From the NCBI GenBank assembly GCA_023258355.1, contig JALQZL010000079.1, positions 1-6,978 of the forward strand: a stretch of 6,978 nucleotides of DNA. Reading direction: 5' to 3'. The notes beneath the pieces are model-generated. The model did no database searches and was not told the DNA's origin. It was given only the letters and a program-made list of their open reading frames with translations. Position numbers and translations under genes: made by a program. Position 1 is the first letter of the stretch; each line of letters starts with the position of its first letter. This DNA comes from Wenzhouxiangellaceae bacterium. Lineage in GTDB: Bacteria > Pseudomonadota > Gammaproteobacteria > Xanthomonadales > Wenzhouxiangellaceae. Shown here one piece after another: positions 1 through 5,076 of this stretch.

Positions 1-389
1 CATCTGTCGCGGTGTTACCTAGGGTGAGAGCGGCGCTTTTGGAACGCCAACGAGAGTGGGCTCGCCCCCCCGGCCTTGTTGCCGATGGGCGAGATATGGG
101 AACAGTCGTTTTCCCAGACGCCATTGCCAAAATCTTCCTCACAGCCAGTGCTGAAGAAAGGGCGCACAGACGCTTCAAGCAGTTGAAAGATAAGGGGGAT
201 GATGTTATATTTGACCGCTTATTTAGTGACATCACAGAGCGTGACAGGCGTGATCGAGAAAGAGCGGTCTCGCCGACAGTCCCAGCCAGTGATGCCAAGA
301 TCATCGACTCAACGGACATGTCTTTAGAGGTGGTGGTGGCCGAAGCCAAGGCATTCGTTGCTGAGAAGCTCAAAGGTGACGCTAAATAA
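1..389 (+). CDS. cmk: Cytidylate kinase, 3' part (5' end outside window)
   Basis: CMP/dCMP kinase phosphorylates CMP and dCMP with ATP in the cytoplasm, in pyrimidine salvage and CTP/dCTP supply. The reading frame is open from the window edge (first whole codon at base 3) and gives 128 residues, roughly the C-terminal 55-60% of a protein usually about 225 aa long. The P-loop lies upstream and is not seen. Visible family motifs are DGRDMGTVVFPDA (nucleoside-monophosphate region), SAEERAHRR (LID region) and ERDRRDRERAVSP, followed by the DSTDMSLE tail, all matching E. coli Cmk as I recall it. The GTG at base 12 is internal, not the start, because the homology continues upstream of it as SVA. 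The order cmk-rpsA is conserved in gammaproteobacteria. The gene also carries a likely internal promoter for rpsA. Identity is very secure. Confidence 0.96.
   Translation, partial: SVAVLPRVRAALLERQREWARPPGLVADGRDMGTVVFPDAIAKIFLTASAEERAHRRFKQLKDKGDDVIFDRLFSDITERDRRDRERAVSPTVPASDAKIIDSTDMSLEVVVAEAKAFVAEKLKGDAK
183..211 (+). promoter_or_regulatory. Putative sigma70 promoter inside cmk, reading toward rpsA
   Basis: A TTGAAA -35 element (183-188) is followed by a 17-nt spacer and a TATATT -10 element (206-211). Each hexamer matches the sigma70 consensus at 5 of 6 positions. The spacer ends in TGT, which gives an extended -10 TG at 203-204. Transcription would start near 218, leaving a leader of about 345 nt before rpsA. 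E. coli rpsA is known to have promoters upstream within the cmk region, so the position makes sense. Assignment is by motif only, and one good match inside a coding gene can occur by chance. Confidence 0.5.
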
Positions 390-390
390 G

Positions 391-414
391 GCAGTTAGGT
401 AGAAGCAATTAGGT
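391..414 (+). repeat. Short imperfect direct repeat after cmk
   Basis: GCAGTTAGGT (391-400) and GCAATTAGGT (405-414) agree at 9 of 10 positions with a 14-nt period. They lie just behind the cmk stop codon and before the first predicted rpsA leader hairpin. AGGCA at 389-393 can also pair with TGCCT at 414-418, a 5-bp stem that would compete with that hairpin. No known binding site is recognised. Confidence 0.4.
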
Positions 415-415
415 G

Positions 416-456
416 CCTGATCAACGGTTGAAACCGAACGGTTAAGTTGAGTCAGG
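416..456 (+). promoter_or_regulatory. rpsA leader hairpin 1
   Basis: CCTGATCAAC (416-425) pairs with GTTGA-G-TCAGG (446-456): ten Watson-Crick pairs interrupted by one bulged G at 451. The 20-nt apical part (426-445) can itself fold as GGTT/AACC (426-429 with 432-435) or as AACCG/CGGTT (432-436 with 439-443). No T-run follows, so it is not a standard intrinsic terminator. In E. coli the rpsA translation start region is known to be a set of hairpins used in efficient, S1-autoregulated initiation without a strong Shine-Dalgarno; this hairpin is a likely counterpart. Folding was done by eye, without an energy calculation. Confidence 0.55.
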
Positions 457-467
457 GTGTTAAACGA

Positions 468-487
468 GCGAAACCGCCAGGTTTTGC
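468..487 (+). promoter_or_regulatory. rpsA leader hairpin 2
   Basis: GCGAAACC (468-475) pairs with GGTTTTGC (480-487) around a GCCA loop, giving eight pairs with one G-T (G-U in RNA). An alternative is CCGC (474-477) with GCGG (486-489). It lies 11 nt after hairpin 1 and 9 nt before hairpin 3. The heptamer GAAACCG occurs in both this stem (470-476) and the apex of hairpin 1 (430-436). Confidence 0.5.
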
Positions 488-496
488 GGATGACCA

Positions 497-544
497 AAGC
501 CAGCCGATTAATCCTCGGTGGAAGAGGGCATGCGAGTCTGGCTT
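497..544 (+). promoter_or_regulatory. rpsA leader hairpin 3 (two-part stem)
   Basis: AAGCCAG (497-503) pairs perfectly with CTGGCTT (538-544). Stacked directly on it is an inner hairpin, CCGA (504-507) with TCGG (515-518). The unpaired remainder, 519-537, is purine-rich (GGAAGAGGG at 520-528) and contains an ATG at 530. The 20 nt between this structure and the rpsA start are A-rich and look single-stranded, as expected for an S1-dependent ribosome entry site. Confidence 0.5.
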
Positions 545-568
545 ATCAGGAATACGAAAATCCAATGA
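530..568 (+). CDS. Possible 12-codon upstream ORF overlapping the rpsA start
   Basis: An ATG at 530 opens a 12-codon frame (MRVWLIRNTKIQ) that ends at TGA 566-568. The stop overlaps the rpsA ATG (565-567) in an ATGA arrangement typical of translational coupling. Upstream is a purine-rich stretch: GGA at 520-522, seven nt from the ATG, and GAGG at 524-527, only two nt from it. The ATG lies in the unpaired part of leader hairpin 3, and a ribosome reading this frame would open the 3' strand of that stem. The frame is very short and may be chance; no homologous leader peptide is known to me. Confidence 0.25.
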   Translation: MRVWLIRNTKIQ

Positions 569-2238
569 GTGAAACATTTGCTGAATTATTTGAACAGAGT
601 TTAACCGAGCGTGAGCTCCGCCCTGGTGCCATTGTTATGGGCCGTGTGGTCGAGATCCGTGATGATGCGGTTGTGATCAACGCAGGCCTCAAGTCTGAGG
701 GCATTGTCCCCATCTCGCAGTTCGAAGCACGAGACGGCGTATTAGAAGTCAGCGTTGGCGATGAGATCGAAGTGGCGCTGGACGCGATAGAGGATGGCTT
801 TGGAGAGACGCGTCTGTCGCGCGAAAAAGCCAAGCGCTCGAGAGTATGGACAGAACTCGAATCTGCCCACGAGGCGAACGCGACCGTTATGGGTCAGATT
901 TCTGGCAAGGTGAAGGGTGGTTTTACAGTCAATATTGACACTATTCGCGCCTTCTTGCCGGGCTCATTGGTTGATGTCAGACCTGTCAGAGATCCTGGCT
1001 ACTTAGAAGGTAAGGATCTTGAGTTTAAGATTATTAAGCTGGACCGTCGTCGCAACAATTTGGTGGTCAGTCGCCGTGCGGTAGTTGAGCACGAATATGC
1101 TGCTGAACGTGATGATTTGATGGACCGCTTGACAGAGGGTGCTGTGATCAAAGGGGTTGTTAAGAACCTGACTGACTACGGTGCGTTCTTGGATTTGGGT
1201 GGTGTCGACGGTCTGTTGCACATCACAGATATGGCTTGGAAGCGCGTCCGTCATCCTTCAGAGATTGTGGAAGTTGGGCAAGAGCTCGAAGTCCGTGTAT
1301 TGCGCTTTGACCGTGATCGTATGCGTGTTTCACTGGGTCTCAAACAATTGGGTGAGGATCCATGGAGTGACATTGATCGCCGTTATCCACCGTCAGCTCG
1401 TTTGTTCGGCAAGGTGACCAACATCACTGACTATGGTTGCTTCGTTGAGATTGAAGATGGTGTTGAGGGCTTGGTTCACGTCTCCGAAATGGATTGGACC
1501 AATAAAAACGTCAACCCAGCGAAAGTTGTGCACGTAGGTCAAGAAGTCGAAGTGATGGTTTTGGACGTGGATGAAGAGCGTCGCCGAATCTCTTTGGGCA
1601 TGAAACAATGTCAGCCAAATCCATGGGAAGCCTTTGCCGTTGCTTACAACAAGGGTGACAAGGTCTCCGGTGCCATTAAGTCGATCACTGATTTTGGTAT
1701 CTTTATCGGCCTTGAGGGTGGTATCGACGGCTTAATTCACTTGTCCGACATTTCTTGGATGGATACAGGTGAGGATGTTGTTCGGGACTATAAGAAAGGC
1801 GACGAGCTTGAGGCAGTCGTGTTGGCCGTAGACCCTGAGCGTGAGCGCATCTCACTGGGTATCAAGCAGATGGATCAAGATCCATTCGCCACGTTTATGG
1901 CTGAGCATCCCAAAGGATCTGTGATCAAGGGCACGGTCGAATCCGTGGATGCCAAAGGTGCGCTGATTGCGATCGCTGAAGGTGTGCAGGGTTATATCAA
2001 GGCAAATGACTTGTCTGCTGAAAAAGTGGATGATGCCTCAAAAGTGGTCTCTGTTGGTGATGAGGTGGAAGCCAAATTCATCAGTATTGATCGGAAGACC
2101 CGCCAGTTGGCGTTGTCTGTTCGTGCCAAGGATGAGGATGAGCTTGCGGGCGTGATTGATCAATATCAGTCTCGGTCAAGCAGCTCTGGAACGTCGCTGG
2201 GTGATCTCCTCAAAGAACAGCTCGACAAAGACGAGTAA
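565..2238 (+). CDS. rpsA: 30S ribosomal protein S1
   Basis: S1 binds mRNA on the 30S subunit, helps unfold structured leaders and is needed for initiation on weak Shine-Dalgarno messages. The 557-aa product has exactly the E. coli length. It has six S1 (OB-fold) domains at roughly residues 21-87, 105-171, 192-260, 277-347, 364-434 and 451-520. The first two are divergent and bind the ribosome; the later ones carry the typical RNA-binding pattern (LTDYGAFLDLGGVDGLLH, ITDYGCFVEIEDGVEGLVH, ITDFGIFIGLEGGIDGLIH). The start is the ATG at 565 (MSETFAELFEQSL), which aligns with E. coli MTESFAQLFEESL. The frame stays open upstream to a GTG at 457, but those 36 codons have no family counterpart and overlap the leader hairpins. 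The only Shine-Dalgarno-like bases are AGGA at 548-551, 13 nt from the start, so initiation is probably unconventional. The tail after domain 6 is serine-rich and differs from that of E. coli. Confidence 0.98.
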   Translation: MSETFAELFEQSLTERELRPGAIVMGRVVEIRDDAVVINAGLKSEGIVPISQFEARDGVLEVSVGDEIEVALDAIEDGFGETRLSREKAKRSRVWTELESAHEANATVMGQISGKVKGGFTVNIDTIRAFLPGSLVDVRPVRDPGYLEGKDLEFKIIKLDRRRNNLVVSRRAVVEHEYAAERDDLMDRLTEGAVIKGVVKNLTDYGAFLDLGGVDGLLHITDMAWKRVRHPSEIVEVGQELEVRVLRFDRDRMRVSLGLKQLGEDPWSDIDRRYPPSARLFGKVTNITDYGCFVEIEDGVEGLVHVSEMDWTNKNVNPAKVVHVGQEVEVMVLDVDEERRRISLGMKQCQPNPWEAFAVAYNKGDKVSGAIKSITDFGIFIGLEGGIDGLIHLSDISWMDTGEDVVRDYKKGDELEAVVLAVDPERERISLGIKQMDQDPFATFMAEHPKGSVIKGTVESVDAKGALIAIAEGVQGYIKANDLSAEKVDDASKVVSVGDEVEAKFISIDRKTRQLALSVRAKDEDELAGVIDQYQSRSSSSGTSLGDLLKEQLDKDE

Positions 2239-2247
2239 GGTTTTGCC

Positions 2248-2535
2248 ATGACCAGATCTGAGCTTATCGAGAAATTATCTGCCCAGCAGACGCACTTGAG
2301 CTTGGCTGATGTTGAGCTTGCTGTTCGGGCAATTATCGATCAGCTCGGATCTGCGCTCTCTTCGGGTGATCGGGTGGAGATCCGAGGCTTTGGAAGTTTT
2401 GCACTGCATCACCGGCCGGCGCGTGTTGGTCGAAACCCAAAGACCGGTGAAGCAGTGGCCTTGCCTGGTAAGTATGTGCCTCACTTCAAACCAGGCAAAG
2501 CGCTTCGGGAGCGAGTCGACATCCATGGGCGCTAG
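2248..2535 (+). CDS. ihfB: Integration host factor subunit beta
   Basis: IHF-beta pairs with IHF-alpha (ihfA, elsewhere) to bind and sharply bend DNA at specific sites, acting in nucleoid structure, recombination and promoter control. The 95 residues match the E. coli 94-aa protein closely. They include the N-terminal dimerising helices (MTRSELIEKLSAQQ), the RGFGSF strand, the DNA-binding arm GRNPKTG with the intercalating proline at 64, and the GKYVPHFKPGKALR end. R42, E44 and R46, which contact the conserved TTR part of IHF sites in the E. coli protein, are kept and favour the beta subunit over HU or IHF-alpha. The ribosome site TAAGG (2236-2240) overlaps the rpsA stop and sits 7 nt before the ATG, so the gene is probably cotranscribed with rpsA. 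No clear separate promoter was found. Confidence 0.97.
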   Translation: MTRSELIEKLSAQQTHLSLADVELAVRAIIDQLGSALSSGDRVEIRGFGSFALHHRPARVGRNPKTGEAVALPGKYVPHFKPGKALRERVDIHGR

Positions 2536-2555
2536 TAGTCACCAACCAGCGCTCA
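2526..2555 (+). other. Hairpin spanning the ihfB stop codon
   Basis: TGGGCGCT (2526-2533) pairs with AGCGCTCA (2548-2555): eight pairs, one of them G-T, around a 14-nt loop. The TAG stop (2533-2535) begins at the last stem base. No T-run follows, so it is a poor intrinsic terminator. It could stabilise the 3' end of a processed rpsA-ihfB message or slow readthrough into lapA. The function is inferred from the fold alone. Confidence 0.4.
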
Positions 2556-2576
2556 GTTCAGCCAAGGTCTAGACCC

Positions 2577-2810
2577 ATGTTTCGTTGGCTGCTGCTGTTG
2601 GTTTTGGCGGTGGCGGTGGGGCTTGGCTTCATCGTGGGCATACTGAATCCCCAAAGTGTCTTTGTCGACCTGGGTTTTTTTGAAGGCTCTGTCCCGCTGG
2701 GTGCCCTGATGCTCCTGTGTATCCTGTCTGGCATGCTGTTGGCGTTGGGGCTGACGGGCATCGGCAGGTTGTTATCTCGCATCCGTGGGCTAGGCGGGCC
2801 CAAGTCATAA
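2577..2810 (+). CDS. lapA: LapA family (DUF1049) inner-membrane protein
   Basis: LapA (YciS) is a small inner-membrane protein encoded with and associated with LapB in LPS assembly control. The 77-aa product has two hydrophobic segments, about residues 4-22 and 40-62. They are joined by NPQSVFVDLGFFEGSVPLG, which fits the DUF1049 pattern of an N-Q/P-V loop followed by a short strand before the second helix. The C-terminus is a short basic tail (RLLSRIRGLGGPKS). It lacks the longer cytoplasmic coiled-coil-like tail of the roughly 100-aa E. coli protein. AAGG at 2564-2567 is 9 nt from the ATG. Its TAA is immediately followed by the lapB ATG. The identification rests on topology, the loop motif and position; sequence conservation in this family is low. 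Confidence 0.85.
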   Translation: MFRWLLLLVLAVAVGLGFIVGILNPQSVFVDLGFFEGSVPLGALMLLCILSGMLLALGLTGIGRLLSRIRGLGGPKS

Positions 2811-4013
2811 ATGACGCAATCAATCACAGTCTTCTTGTTGCTGGTGTTAGCTGCGGCAGCAGGCTGGCTTGTCGCCAGAATTCAGGCCTTACGTGAAATC
2901 AAGAAGCATGGGCGCATGGCCAATGACTATTTTCGTGGGCTTAACTTTTTGCTGAATGAGGAGCCTGATAAGGCGATTGATATTTTTCTTGAGCTTGCAG
3001 AGAAGCGAACACCGAGTGGTTACCGTGTGAGAGGCCACGCCAGTAGCGAAGTGGTGGATACCCACATGGCACTCGGTAGCCTCTTCAGGCGGCGGGGCGA
3101 AATGGACAAAGCCATTCGTTTCCATAAGCACATCATCGCACAGCCCCAATTGACCGACCGCCAGCGAACTCAGGCACTCAGAGAGCTTGCGAGAGACTAT
3201 CTTCAAGCAGGTTTATTGGACCGGGCTGAGCGCTTGTTCAGCGAGCTGGTGGATCGAGAAAGTGGAGATCTCGGTCCTGCACACCAATTGCTGGATATCT
3301 ATCAACAGGAGAAAGACTGGGACAAGGCGATTGATCAGGCACTCAAGCTTCAAGTGAGCGAGCCACAGTATAGCGCCAGCGTGTTGGCTCATTTTTATTG
3401 TGAGTTGGCGCAGCAGGCCCTATCTCATGGGGATGAGGAAGGGGCGTTGAAGTCGCTCCGACAGGCAAGACGGTACCAAGCTACGCATCCTCGAGCATCA
3501 CTGATAGAAGGTGATTTGGCATGGCGGCAGGGTCAGCCCCAAAAGGCCCTGACGGCTTATCAGAAAGCCTGTGAGCTTGACCCAGAATCTTTTGTCTTGG
3601 TGGGGGACACGATGTTGGCAGCCGCTGAAAGCCTCTCAGATCAACAGCAGCTTTTAGAATGGCTTTTGAGCTTTTGCAAGAAGAATCAACAGACAGCTGC
3701 CTTTACCATGGCCGCACAATTGATGGCTGTCAAAAACCCCCAAAAGGCGGTCAAATTTTTGCTGGACGCCTTGGAGGCCAGGCCAACGATTCGTGGTTTG
3801 GAGGCCTTAGTGAAATTGCTTCATGACCAGTCAATGACCTTGGCAGAGGTAAGCCCTGATCTTATCGGCGAGCTGATGATGAGACTTCGCCAAGCACAGG
3901 CACGTTACCGATGCAAGGAGTGTGGGTTCAGTGGGTCTGAGCATCATTGGCTTTGCCCAAGTTGCCGTCATTGGGATACCACCCGTTTAGTGCAAGGCCC
4001 GTGGGGAGATTAA
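2811..4013 (+). CDS. lapB: LPS assembly protein LapB (YciM), TPR and rubredoxin-type zinc domain
   Basis: In E. coli LapB is an inner-membrane-anchored TPR protein that guides FtsH to degrade LpxC, setting the rate of lipid A synthesis, and is checked by YejM/PbgA. This 400-aa product has a single N-terminal membrane anchor (about residues 5-22). It then has a series of TPR-like helix pairs from about residue 38 to 350, for example DYFRGLNFLLNEEPDKAIDI, LGSLFRRRGEMDKAIRFHK and LIEGDLAWRQGQPQKALTAY. At the C-terminus is a rubredoxin-like zinc module with C368, C371, C382 and C385 (CKEC...CPSC). It is about 11 residues longer than the E. coli protein as I recall it. Most of the extra length lies around residues 64-82, between the first two TPR units. 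The ATG directly abuts the lapA TAA with only a weak, distant purine stretch upstream, so translation is probably coupled to lapA. Confidence 0.95.
   Translation: MTQSITVFLLLVLAAAAGWLVARIQALREIKKHGRMANDYFRGLNFLLNEEPDKAIDIFLELAEKRTPSGYRVRGHASSEVVDTHMALGSLFRRRGEMDKAIRFHKHIIAQPQLTDRQRTQALRELARDYLQAGLLDRAERLFSELVDRESGDLGPAHQLLDIYQQEKDWDKAIDQALKLQVSEPQYSASVLAHFYCELAQQALSHGDEEGALKSLRQARRYQATHPRASLIEGDLAWRQGQPQKALTAYQKACELDPESFVLVGDTMLAAAESLSDQQQLLEWLLSFCKKNQQTAAFTMAAQLMAVKNPQKAVKFLLDALEARPTIRGLEALVKLLHDQSMTLAEVSPDLIGELMMRLRQAQARYRCKECGFSGSEHHWLCPSCRHWDTTRLVQGPWGD
4003..4008 (+). promoter_or_regulatory. Ribosome binding site supporting a TTG start
   Basis: GGGGAG at 4003-4008, inside the end of lapB, lies 9 nt before the TTG at 4018. 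It is the best Shine-Dalgarno match of the window and decides the start of the next gene. The other visible candidate, the ATG at 4038, is in a different frame, and later in-frame starts would cut into the first membrane helix. Confidence 0.65.
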
Positions 4014-4017
4014 CCAC

Positions 4018-5064
4018 TTGACCGAGACAGCGAGCGTATGGGTCACGGCGTGGATAGGATTCTTTCTGGCTGCGCTTGTGGTGGCTTTGGGTGGCATCCC
4101 CACAGGTCAGTGGCTAAAGCAAAAAGGGCTGATAGATTTCCCAGAGGATCGGCGCTTGCATCGCATCGAGACGCCCAGAGGAGGTGGGGTGTTGATGGCG
4201 TTGGCCATGCTGATTGGGCTTGTTTGGATAGCGATCATCAGCTCGGTTTCACAACCACTTATCGTTGTGATGGTCATCATCGGTTTAGTGACGGCCTTGG
4301 GTTGGCTGGAGGATCTCAAGCCGAGATCAATTGTGCTCCGACTGATCGCCCAATTCGCCATTGCTTCCCTTGTCATTGTCTTGATGGGCCCACTCGAGTC
4401 GATCCATCTGTGGCGTTCGCAGATGCTGAATTTGCCAGTATTTTTCGTTGCCACTGCTTTGATTGGCCTTGTGTGGGTAATGAATTTACACAACTTTATG
4501 GACGGCAGTGATGGCATGGCAGCCAGTCAGGGTTTGTTTTGTGGTTTGGCTTATGCCACCTTGTTTGCGCTCAACAGTGAGCCATTTGGCTTGGCCTTGG
4601 CGTTACTGCTCTCGGGGAGCTGTTTGGGGTTCTTGTTCTGGAATTGGCCACCGGCTCGCCTTTTCATGGGAGATAGCGGATCTTTGCTTATTGGAGTTGT
4701 GGTCGGCTTGCTGGCTTACCATGGCTTACAGACCCAATCAGCCTCTTTGACGATGTGTCTGATTATCTCGTCTGTCTTTGTGGTGGATACGACAGCCACC
4801 CTGGTCAGTCGCGTGGTGAGCGGTCAGCGATGGTATAATGCACATGCGACTCACGCTTTTCAGCAGTTGGTCGCAGGGGGCCTGAGTCACGGACAGGTGC
4901 TGGTGGTCTATTGGGCACTCAATCTTGGTGTGGTAGCACCAGCTTTGTTTGTGGCGATGAGGGACTCGGCCCGCGAGCCTGTCGTTGGCCTAGTGGTTTT
5001 TGCATTGTTGATAGTTGGGTGGTGGAACGTTCAACACCGGGCAATAAGACCAAAGGCATCATAA
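4018..5064 (+). CDS. wbpL: MraY/WecA-family undecaprenyl-phosphate sugar-1-phosphate transferase, WbpL-like
   Basis: Enzymes of this family transfer a HexNAc-1-phosphate from a UDP-sugar to undecaprenyl phosphate at the inner membrane, the first step of O-antigen and related glycan assembly. The 348-aa product is polytopic, with about ten hydrophobic segments. Family motifs in order are: GLIDFPEDRRLHRIETPRGGG (34-57); the Mg-site region GWLEDLKPRS (95-104), where the usual Asp-Asp reads E98-D99; NLHNFMDGSDG (156-166) with D162 and D165; RLFMGDSGSLLIG (214-226); D257 in VVDTTATL; and the histidine-containing loop HATHAFQQL (276-284). Start is TTG, supported by GGGGAG 9 nt upstream and by needing the first helix. 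Only 4 nt separate it from lapB. The WbpL-type assignment (over WecA or MraY) comes from the wbpM neighbour and the HAFQQ-type loop; the exact sugar is not predictable. Confidence 0.88.
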   Translation: MTETASVWVTAWIGFFLAALVVALGGIPTGQWLKQKGLIDFPEDRRLHRIETPRGGGVLMALAMLIGLVWIAIISSVSQPLIVVMVIIGLVTALGWLEDLKPRSIVLRLIAQFAIASLVIVLMGPLESIHLWRSQMLNLPVFFVATALIGLVWVMNLHNFMDGSDGMAASQGLFCGLAYATLFALNSEPFGLALALLLSGSCLGFLFWNWPPARLFMGDSGSLLIGVVVGLLAYHGLQTQSASLTMCLIISSVFVVDTTATLVSRVVSGQRWYNAHATHAFQQLVAGGLSHGQVLVVYWALNLGVVAPALFVAMRDSAREPVVGLVVFALLIVGWWNVQHRAIRPKAS

Positions 5065-5076
5065 GTTAGGAAAGTT

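Noticed and set aside
419..430. IHF-like site (ATCAACGGTTG) in the rpsA leader
   Set aside because: The spacing to the TTR part is 3 instead of 4 nt and the first W position is wrong. The bases are better explained as part of leader hairpin 1.
390..456. Intrinsic terminator between cmk and rpsA
   Set aside because: The stem is good but no T-run follows, and rpsA is expected to be read through from upstream.
457..564. N-terminal extension of S1 from the GTG at 457 or the ATG at 490
   Set aside because: The frame is open, but the family N-terminus aligns at the ATG at 565 and gives exactly 557 residues. The extra codons lie in the structured leader and have no S1 counterpart.
1003..1254. Antisense ORFs inside rpsA (also 546-833 and 1393-1608)
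   Set aside because: They lie opposite a highly conserved gene, have no recognisable motif and no start signal, and are shadows of its codon pattern.
2275..2823. Overlapping and antisense ORFs across ihfB and lapA
   Set aside because: They are covered by well-supported genes on the + strand and have no family features of their own.
4038..4511. 157-codon ORF in another frame inside the transferase gene, and the antisense ORF at 4107-4517
   Set aside because: The real frame shows full family motifs and membrane helices; these overlapping frames show none.
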